A DNA stretch of 11,526 nucleotides from contig JAXDLH010000219.1 in the NCBI GenBank assembly GCA_034666705.1, positions 1-11,526 of the forward strand, in the 5' to 3' direction. Each line of letters opens with the position of its first letter. Within the stretch, counting starts at the first letter, position 1. The notes below the pieces were generated by a model that ran no database searches, was not told the origin of the DNA, and was given only the letters and a program-made list of their open reading frames with translations. The stretch is from JAXDLH01 sp034666705 (GTDB lineage Bacteria > Chloroflexota > UBA6077 > SHYK01). Made by a program: the position numbers and the translations under genes. Of this stretch, positions 6,436 through 11,526 are shown piece after piece.

Positions 6436-9400
6436 TCAGCCCAGCGTTGGAGATCGCGACGGTGTGCTGGTTGGCGGCGGCGTGCTCGTGAACGTCGCCC
6501 GCACCGTCGGACTTCGAGTAGCTCCGCTGCCAGGCATCAGGCTCGGGCAGGCGCCAAGGCAGGCGACCGCATCGGCAATGGCGGCGTTCAGATACACGCC
6601 ATGAGAGACCAGGTCGGACCTCAAGACTTCGCTGCTCGCATCGCGGAAGACACGCACCGTAGCCTCACTGCTGGGAGCGAGCAGCTTGAAATACAGCGTT
6701 CCCACGGTGCTCGTTCCCGACACGATCGACCTCTCGATATCCAGCGCGCTGTACGCGATTCGGTTGTCCGTGGCGGTCTGGCTTACGAGGTCATTGTCGC
6801 CCACAAACGTGAAGCCGCTTGGAATAGTACCCGGCCGCGCTGGTTGCACGGCGTCCACCATCCCGCCAAATGGAATAGGGGACCCAACCGCGTCGACGAG
6901 CTGCAGGCGGGTCGGATCGTAATCGATGATGGCCAGCACAGCGTCGACGGATTGCCCGCCGGTATCCACGTTCAGGTCGATTGCGAACCCACCACCAGGC
7001 GTGGCGGGCTGGCTCACGGCGTTCAGCACAATTCGCGGGGTCGCGGTGCCAACCGCTGGCGCCTGCAACGCCAACACGTCCGAGGCGGCAGGATTCAGCG
7101 ACGCGAGCATCGGATTCCCGAGCTCGATCGGCAGCGCCGCGGAAAAATCCAAGACCGCGATCGACACGATGCCGTCTACGTCGCGAATCGTGAGAGGACC
7201 GAAGCTGAGTAGATCGCGAGCGCCCTGCGCGCGTACGCCGGTCGCGCGCGTGGCGGCTGGCGTCGGGGTCGCGGATGCCGCCGGCTGGGCGGCAGTGACC
7301 GCCTGAAAGCCGACCTGTGGGGTCAGCGACATCACCGGCCCGGCCCGGCCCAACGGCAACTCGGCGGACAGATCGGCGATCGTGACGCAGCCGCTGTTCG
7401 TAATGTCGGCGAATTTGTTGTACCCGGCGGCCGGGGCGCACGCCCCCAGCGGCAATGCAGCCGATAGGTCCTGGATAATAATGTGGTTGTCGCCATTCAC
7501 ATCCCCGATCGCCAATTGCCCGAAGTCGAATCGGTTACCACTGCTGCTCGCGCTCGGGTTGATACTTTGCCGGCGATTTTCCAGCGTGTTCGACCCCTTC
7601 ACGCCCACGTCGTAGGTACCCGGAGCAAAGCCGGTAAGGACGACGCTGAAGTCCCCACGGTCATCAGTAGTCACGCTGAACGTCGCGATCGGCGTCGCGG
7701 CCGGCGCCGAGCCGGCCGGGTAGACGGCGATCCCGCCCGCGGCGCCCCGGAAGAGCTCGGTGATCCAGCCCGCGGTCCCCGGCGAGGGCAGCGGCCCGGG
7801 TGTCGGGCCCCGCGCGGCCGGCAAGCTGACGTGCCCAAAAAGGGTGAGTGTTGGAGTGCTAGTCGGGGTATTCGTCGGCGTGTTCGTGGGCGTACTCGTG
7901 GCGGTGGGCGCGGCCGCGGCTGTCCAGCTCAGATCGTCCGCCTGGATCAGGTACGACGCGCTGGTCGTGCTGAGAGTCACCGATCGTATGCCCACTCCGG
8001 ACACGCTCAGCAATTGCATTGCGGTACTGAGTGATAGAGGGTTCGAGGTAGCGACAACCGTCCCATTGCCATCGCGGGCGGTGAGCGTCACCGCCACGCC
8101 ACCGGTCCCCGCAACACGAATGCTCACCTGGCTGGCTGCGCTTGGGAACGTGACCGTCTCCGGTAGGCTTGGGTGACTGCTGTCCTGCAACGTCTGGCTC
8201 GGCGAGAATACGAGGAAGTTCGTGCCACTGAAGCCGGTCACACCGAACCCGGTGCACCCTTGATTGAGCACCGCCCCCCCGCCTGCGAACGTCAGGCCCG
8301 CCCCTTGCGCCTCGCTACGCAGCGGGTTCGCCGTCCCAAATGAGCAGGCACCGGCTATGTCGTCAAAGTTGATGATCTGCGACTGGCCGGGTGGGAGCGG
8401 CGATGGCGTCGCCGTCGGCGTGTTCGTCGAGGTGTTCGTGGAGCTGCTCGTCGGCGTTGGAGTCAACGTATTGGTCGGAGTATTCGTCGCCGTGTTGGTA
8501 GGCGTCCGCGTCGGCGTGTTCGTCGGGCTGTTCGCAGGCATGTTCGTCGGCGTCGAGGTACTGGTCGGCGTCCCGCTCACGTTGATGTTCACCGTGACCG
8601 TGGCGCCAAAGCCCACCCCGCTATGGAACATGCGATACAGCAGCACCAGGGAGCCCGAGGGCGGAGCCGTCACCGCGGGGAAGTTGAAATTGCAGCCATT
8701 CGGCGGGGCGATCGCGCTGCATCCCCCACTCGACGGCAGGGTAAACGTCGTGTTTGTCGTGAGCTCGCGGATCGTGTAGCCCGCGGCCGCCGTCCACGTG
8801 TTGGTGCCCGTATTGAAAAAGCCCGCGGTCGGGACCGCCGGGGCGTTCGCCGTCGCCGTGACGTTTACCGGGCTTGCCACCACGGCTGAGTTGTCGCCGG
8901 GATTCGCCGTCGGCGCCGGCGTGGGCGTAAACGTCGGCAGATTCACCCCACCCAGCGCCACGCTCAGCGCGCCGAGATCAAGCGAGCCGAGCCCGAGATG
9001 CGCGAAGTCATTGCTCGGGCCGGTCATGCTCGTCGGGTGGTGGAATCCAGCGCCGCCCCCGATCGAGTAGAGCGCCGTGTTCAAATTGTTCACCCGGTGG
9101 CCGAGGGTCTGGTTGATCAGCGCCATACCCGAGGCCCAGATGGGTGCCGCCATGCTGGTACCACCGGTCAGACCGCCACCGGCGCACGAGTTGTGGATAC
9201 ACAGCGTGATGCCCGTATTCGGGTCGGCATCGGCGGCGACGTCCGGGACCGACCGCGTGCTTGAGCCGGTGAAGCCATTCTGAAACGGCGGGCGCAGCAC
9301 GCCGGGGTCGGCCGAGCCAAAGCCCGTGCCGCCGCCACTCACCCCGAACCCCCCACAACACGATGCGCTGCTGACCCCACTGCCCCACCAACTCTCGCTG

Positions 9401-10704
9401 CTGTAGCTGCCGCCGCTCACCTGCAAATTGGTGCCACCCACCGAGATGCCATTGGGCGCGTCGGCCGGCACGTCCAGATTGGTGGTGCTATTCCCGATGC
9501 AGTCCGCCCCGGTATCGCCGCTCGAGCTGAACACGCTGATCCCTTGCCCCGCGGCCCCGAGCAGAATCGCATCGATGCTGTCGACGTCCGCGCGATTGGT
9601 CTGGAACTCGCAGTAGCCCCAGCTATTGCTGATCGTGTCGACGTTGTCGCTGACCATGCGGTTGAACATCTGCTGAAACGAGGTCGTGCCATTGGGCCCG
9701 ATATAGAGGATGTACGACGCGCCGGGCGCCATCCCCATCACCACCGCGACGTCGAGCAGCACCTCGACCTCACCGCTCGCCGGCGTCGTGACACCACCGT
9801 TGAGCGCAACCTCGGTGAGCTGATTGATCCGCGTCGCGGGCAGGCTCTGGTTGGCCAGCCAGAGCTGGATGTCATTGGGGGATTGGGTGTGGTTGTACGT
9901 GTCGAACTCGAGGAGCCCGATCTTCTGGCCCACGCCGGTCGCCCCGGTCCCCTGGAAGTTGTACGCGGCGGCGATGGCCATCGGGTTGTGCGCCGGCGAC
10001 ACCGCCGGGGTGGCCGCGGGCTGCGGCTCGGCGGCACCAACCGGGGCGACCGGGACCTCGTCAACCTCTGCGGCGGCAGCACTCGCGAGGTGCGGCATCG
10101 GGCGCGCCAGGTCCGACAGACCGACCACCGCCTGGATCAGGCGGCCGATGCGGCCGGGCAGCCGCGGGTTGGTCGTATTGGCATGAAAGGTATGGCCGCC
10201 CAGGCTGTAGTCGCCGATCGCGACGCTGAAGGCGCGCTCGGCCGCGCGGCGCGGGCCCTGCACTGTGAGGGTGAGCCGGTTGGCGGAGCCCTCGACCAGG
10301 GTGAAGCCAAACGCTTGCAGGTAGGCGAGCACGGCGTCGTATTCGGCCTGGCTCGGCCCGAACCGGTCGCCGACCTCGGTCGGGCGCAGATAGACACGGC
10401 TGCGGACCGGCTGGCTGTCGAGCTGGCGCACAAAGCTCTCGAGTCCGGCGCGGTCTCGGTAACGCAGCACGATGGTGAGGGTCAGCGGCGGCTCGACCAC
10501 CTGCGGCACCGCCGGGCGGGCCAGCGGCGTGGCCTGGGTCAGCGCGCCCAGCACGTGGTCTGGCAACTCGACTGGCTCGTCGTTGGCCGTCACTGAGGTG
10601 CTGGTCGGGAGCGGCGCCGATTGTGCGCTTGCTCCTTGTGCGACGGTGCTCATCAAGACAGAGGCGAGCGCGATCCAGGCGACGAGACGTGCGGCAGGGC
10701 TCAA
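6436..10704 (-). CDS. Secreted S53 (sedolisin/kumamolisin) peptidase with dockerin-like and cohesin-like modules
   Basis: 1422 residues, complete. An acid-type serine-carboxyl endopeptidase, made as an exported precursor that should cut off its own propeptide. Domains: signal peptide 1-28; pro-kumamolisin activation domain ~70-200; S53 catalytic domain ~237-585. Catalytic residues are Glu314 and Asp318 (EVLLD), oxyanion Asp397 (SSGDTGA) and Ser517 (GGTSMAAP). Asp566 and the GLGSLD loop at 571-576 fit the calcium site. Then come a beta domain ~601-711, a Thr/Pro linker 712-772, an FDD...DDLSW beta-sandwich ~775-927, a linker 933-953, a transthyretin/CnaB-like domain ~954-1063, dockerin-like 1067-1118, a decayed third segment 1174-1196, cohesin-like ~1222-1373 and a TP-rich tail 1395-1422. 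The start is TTG at 10704: GGAG lies 6 nt upstream and an in-frame TAG two codons up excludes anything earlier; Met18 would cut into the signal peptide. Confidence 0.92.
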   Translation of the reverse strand: MSPAARLVAWIALASVLMSTVAQGASAQSAPLPTSTSVTANDEPVELPDHVLGALTQATPLARPAVPQVVEPPLTLTIVLRYRDRAGLESFVRQLDSQPVRSRVYLRPTEVGDRFGPSQAEYDAVLAYLQAFGFTLVEGSANRLTLTVQGPRRAAERAFSVAIGDYSLGGHTFHANTTNPRLPGRIGRLIQAVVGLSDLARPMPHLASAAAAEVDEVPVAPVGAAEPQPAATPAVSPAHNPMAIAAAYNFQGTGATGVGQKIGLLEFDTYNHTQSPNDIQLWLANQSLPATRINQLTEVALNGGVTTPASGEVEVLLDVAVVMGMAPGASYILYIGPNGTTSFQQMFNRMVSDNVDTISNSWGYCEFQTNRADVDSIDAILLGAAGQGISVFSSSGDTGADCIGNSTTNLDVPADAPNGISVGGTNLQVSGGSYSSESWWGSGVSSASCCGGFGVSGGGTGFGSADPGVLRPPFQNGFTGSSTRSVPDVAADADPNTGITLCIHNSCAGGGLTGGTSMAAPIWASGMALINQTLGHRVNNLNTALYSIGGGAGFHHPTSMTGPSNDFAHLGLGSLDLGALSVALGGVNLPTFTPTPAPTANPGDNSAVVASPVNVTATANAPAVPTAGFFNTGTNTWTAAAGYTIRELTTNTTFTLPSSGGCSAIAPPNGCNFNFPAVTAPPSGSLVLLYRMFHSGVGFGATVTVNINVSGTPTSTSTPTNMPANSPTNTPTRTPTNTATNTPTNTLTPTPTSSSTNTSTNTPTATPSPLPPGQSQIINFDDIAGACSFGTANPLRSEAQGAGLTFAGGGAVLNQGCTGFGVTGFSGTNFLVFSPSQTLQDSSHPSLPETVTFPSAASQVSIRVAGTGGVAVTLTARDGNGTVVATSNPLSLSTAMQLLSVSGVGIRSVTLSTTSASYLIQADDLSWTAAAAPTATSTPTNTPTNTPTSTPTLTLFGHVSLPAARGPTPGPLPSPGTAGWITELFRGAAGGIAVYPAGSAPAATPIATFSVTTDDRGDFSVVLTGFAPGTYDVGVKGSNTLENRRQSINPSASSSGNRFDFGQLAIGDVNGDNHIIIQDLSAALPLGACAPAAGYNKFADITNSGCVTIADLSAELPLGRAGPVMSLTPQVGFQAVTAAQPAASATPTPAATRATGVRAQGARDLLSFGPLTIRDVDGIVSIAVLDFSAALPIELGNPMLASLNPAASDVLALQAPAVGTATPRIVLNAVSQPATPGGGFAIDLNVDTGGQSVDAVLAIIDYDPTRLQLVDAVGSPIPFGGMVDAVQPARPGTIPSGFTFVGDNDLVSQTATDNRIAYSALDIERSIVSGTSTVGTLYFKLLAPSSEATVRVFRDASSEVLRSDLVSHGVYLNAAIADAVACLGACPSLMPGSGATRSPTVRATFTSTPPPTSTPSRSPTLG
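6439..6522 (-). other. Thr/Pro/Ser-rich C-terminal tail of the S53 peptidase
   Basis: Residues 1395-1422 are a low-complexity Thr/Ser/Pro/Arg stretch ending in PTLG. No sortase motif, PEP-CTERM motif, hydrophobic anchor or type IX sorting domain is visible. The tail might be glycosylated or be a spacer to something lost. Confidence 0.55.
6586..7041 (-). other. Cohesin-like domain of the S53 peptidase
   Basis: Residues ~1222-1373 fit a cohesin: an opening strand around IVLNAVSQPATPGGGF, a GGxFxIDLNVD strand, AIIDYDPTRLQLVDAVG (the YDPxxLxL hallmark) and late strands around GTLYFKLLAPSSEATVRV. Cohesins bind dockerins through calcium-dependent contacts. Here it follows dockerin-like segments in the same chain. 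The call is from motif pattern only. Confidence 0.7.
7117..7185 (-). other. Degenerate third half-dockerin segment
   Basis: Residues 1174-1196 begin RDVDG, with Asp1175, Asp1177 and Asp1186 at loop positions 1, 3 and 12, and continue DFSAALPIELG. That closely follows DLSAALPLG and DLSAELPLG in the two dockerin segments upstream. Ile1179 replaces the acidic/Asn residue at position 5, so calcium binding should be weak or lost. Confidence 0.55.
7351..7506 (-). other. Dockerin type I-like pair in the S53 peptidase
   Basis: Residues 1067-1118 contain two EF-hand-like loops. The first (GDVNGDNHIIIQDL) has Asp1068, Asn1070, Asp1072 and Asp1079 at positions 1, 3, 5 and 12. The second has Asp1100, Thr1102, Ser1104 and Asp1111. 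Each ends in DLSAxLPLG. A transthyretin-like domain with VKGSNTLENRR precedes it, a pairing common in actinobacterial and Chloroflexota dockerin proteins. Cys1089 and Cys1106 could add a disulfide. Confidence 0.75.
7846..7908 (-). repeat. Second Thr/Pro linker minisatellite
   Basis: Residues 933-953 are TPT/NTPT repeats coded by near-identical 12-bp units. They separate the FDD...DDLSW beta-sandwich from the transthyretin-like domain. The unit is the same as in the longer array at 8389-8571. Confidence 0.7.
8389..8571 (-). repeat. Thr/Pro linker minisatellite (TPTNTPT array)
   Basis: About 60 residues (712-772) of TPT, NTPT and TSTNTP units, coded by degenerate repeats such as gtcggcgtgttcgtc on the plus strand. 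It gives a rigid, extended, potentially O-glycosylated spacer after the first beta domain. Arrays like this are prone to slippage, so its length may vary between strains. Confidence 0.8.
8950..9996 (-). other. S53 peptidase catalytic domain
   Basis: Residues ~237-585, from the mature start region HNPMAIAAAYNF to the calcium-site end LGLGSLDLGAL. The Glu314, Asp318, Asp397 and Ser517 tetrad is intact, so an active enzyme is expected. Several Gly/Ser-rich loops and a vicinal Cys449-Cys450 pair are unusual details. Confidence 0.9.
10105..10497 (-). other. Pro-kumamolisin activation domain
   Basis: Residues ~70-200. The pattern LTIVLRYRDRAGLESFVRQL, a YLRPTEVGDRFGPS segment (105-118), AVLAYLQAFGFTLVEGSANRLTLTVQG and AERAFSVAIGDYSLGGHTFHAN fits the S53 propeptide. 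It should act as intramolecular chaperone and inhibitor until cleaved, usually at acidic pH in this family. Confidence 0.85.
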
Positions 10705-10710
10705 TGACTA

Positions 10711-10714
10711 CTCC
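10711..10714 (-). promoter_or_regulatory. Ribosome binding site that fixes the TTG start of the S53 peptidase
   Basis: GGAG lies 6 nt before TTG at 10704, and the codon pair TAG-TCA precedes that TTG in frame, so translation cannot begin further upstream. The TTG gives a complete signal peptide. Confidence 0.7.
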
Positions 10715-10729
10715 AGGCATCGTGGTCGG

Positions 10730-10758
10730 CTGACCGTGAGCGGCAGCGACGTTACAAT
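10730..10758 (+). promoter_or_regulatory. Candidate sigma70-like promoter for the family 4 glycosyltransferase
   Basis: CTGACC (10730-10735), exactly 17 nt, then TACAAT (10753-10758): 4 of 6 and 5 of 6 consensus positions. Transcription would start near 10765, leaving about 45 nt of leader before the ATG at 10810. The same 105-bp gap must hold the divergent promoter of the peptidase. A minus-strand TTGACC (10760-10765) could be its -35, but no good -10 follows. Confidence 0.5.
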
Positions 10759-10809
10759 CGGTCAAACACGCCATTGCGCGTTGTTCGATGGTAATGGGAC
10801 GCTGTAGCC

Positions 10810-11526
10810 ATGTGCAACAGAATCGTCACAGATTCACATGTGATCCATTTCATGGGTACGCACGATCCGGCGTTCTCCCGGACGGCGATTCTGAAGCACG
10901 GGCTCCGCCAACGGGGGGTTACCGTCCACGATTGGGCCATGCCCGCCTGGGGTACGACGGCGCAGCGCGTGGCCGCAGCGCGCCGAGGCGTCCGCAACCC
11001 GGCGCTCGCGCAGCGGCTCCTCCATACGTATCGCCAGCTCGCGACGAGAATCGTGAGCGCTCCGGCCCGGCCCGGCGTGCTGTACGTCGGCTATCCCGCG
11101 CAGCTCGACGTACTGGTCCTGCGCGCGCTGCTCCCGCGGGCGCGCATCATCTGCGACGCATTCGTCTCATTAGATGAAACCCTCGCGGATCGCCGGATCG
11201 GCACCGCCAACGGACCGACGCGCCGCGCCGCCCGCGCGCTGGACCGGCTGGCCTTGCGGCTCGCCGACCGCGTCGTGGTCGACACCAGGGCGCACCTCCG
11301 CCGTTTCGCCGCAGACTATGGGCTCCGCCGCGAGCGCGCAGTCGTCGTCCCCGTCGGCGCCGAGGACCCAGGACGCCTCGATTCGCCCATGGAAGGTGAG
11401 GGCGAGAAGCTGCGCGTCCTCTACTTCGGCGGCTTCATCCCGTTGCACGGCGTGCCGCTCATCGTGGAGGCGGCGAGGCTGCTCGGGCCGGAGTGCGGCA
11501 TCACGATCGAGTTGCTCGGCGACGGG
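10810..11526 (+). CDS. Family 4 glycosyltransferase, N-terminal part, C-terminus off the window
   Basis: 239 residues are visible of a probable 370-400. It should be a GT-B fold retaining glycosyltransferase making a surface polysaccharide or glycan. The N-terminal domain opens with VIHFMGTHDPAFSR (11-24), then YVGYP (~93-97) and DAFVSLDET (116-124). The second domain begins at LYFGGFIPLHGV (about 204-215) and runs to ELLGDG at the edge, the usual GT4 nucleotide-sugar domain opening. The start chosen is ATG at 10810, since TAA at 10792-10794 blocks anything earlier. Its ribosome binding site is poor (GGGA 10 nt upstream). GTG at 10840 is an alternative that would put the family's first strand at the very N-terminus. 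It is transcribed away from the peptidase gene. Confidence 0.88.
   Translation, partial: MCNRIVTDSHVIHFMGTHDPAFSRTAILKHGLRQRGVTVHDWAMPAWGTTAQRVAAARRGVRNPALAQRLLHTYRQLATRIVSAPARPGVLYVGYPAQLDVLVLRALLPRARIICDAFVSLDETLADRRIGTANGPTRRAARALDRLALRLADRVVVDTRAHLRRFAADYGLRRERAVVVPVGAEDPGRLDSPMEGEGEKLRVLYFGGFIPLHGVPLIVEAARLLGPECGITIELLGDG

Noticed and set aside
8389..8571. Possible CRISPR-like short repeats
   Set aside because: The repeats are in-frame codons for Thr/Pro linkers, without unique spacers of uniform length.
9544..10596. Plus-strand open frame of 350 codons over the peptidase
   Set aside because: Antisense to the propeptide and catalytic domain of the S53 peptidase; composition-driven Arg/Gly/Asp-rich sequence without motifs.
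10651..10653. ATG (Met18) as start of the S53 peptidase
   Set aside because: It would remove most of the signal-peptide core, and the TTG at 10704 has a well-spaced GGAG.
6436..10704. Possible subtilisin (S8) peptidase because of the GTSMAAP motif
   Set aside because: The Glu-x-x-Leu-Asp pair, oxyanion Asp in SSGDTGA and the pro-kumamolisin domain identify S53; the S8 His motif is absent.
10788..11177. Plus-strand frame starting at 10788, overlapping the GT4 gene
   Set aside because: It is out of frame with the GT4 motifs, which run unbroken from 10810 to the window edge.

Overview
The window is high-GC bacterial DNA with three minus-strand genes and one plus-strand gene. No tRNA, rRNA, CRISPR array or insertion sequence was seen. 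The two giant genes suggest Chloroflexota (Thermomicrobia-like). The reasons are Thr/Pro 'TPTNTPT' linkers, an S53 peptidase fused to dockerin-like and cohesin-like modules, and C-terminal beta-sandwich repeats opening with 'PL..xNY'. This assignment rests on domain style, not on a marker gene.

Layout, left to right. (1) 1-972, minus: a family 2 glycosyltransferase resembling polyprenyl/dolichyl-phosphate sugar synthases, running off the left edge. (2) 973-1280: an intergenic stretch with a perfect 16-bp hairpin just past the stop of the next gene and a second, nested inverted repeat. (3) 1281-5945, minus: a 1554-aa secreted protein. It has a signal peptide, three copies of an alternating A-B pair of CnaB/carboxypeptidase-regulatory-like modules, and four C-terminal beta-sandwich repeats. 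It has 28 cysteines in close pairs and almost no lysine. (4) 5946-6435: a 490-bp intergenic region rich in symmetry, with three ~30-bp direct repeats, a promoter-like sequence, a CRP/FNR-type palindrome inside a larger inverted repeat, a GC-rich hairpin cluster and a 14-bp perfect palindrome. (5) 6436-10704, minus: a 1422-aa secreted S53 (sedolisin/kumamolisin) peptidase with all catalytic residues, followed by linker-separated beta domains, a dockerin-like pair, a decayed third half-dockerin and a cohesin-like domain. (6) 10705-10809: a short divergent promoter region. (7) 10810 to the right edge, plus: the N-terminal 239 residues of a family 4 glycosyltransferase.

Taken together this looks like a cell-surface locus: two very large exported modular proteins flanked by glycosyltransferases. 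A reasonable but unproven reading is that the peptidase is tethered or assembled through its cohesin/dockerin modules, that the 1554-aa protein is a surface adhesin or matrix component, and that the glycosyltransferases supply surface glycans or glycosylate the Thr-rich linkers. Neither large protein has a visible sortase motif or C-terminal membrane anchor, so how they are retained at the surface is open.
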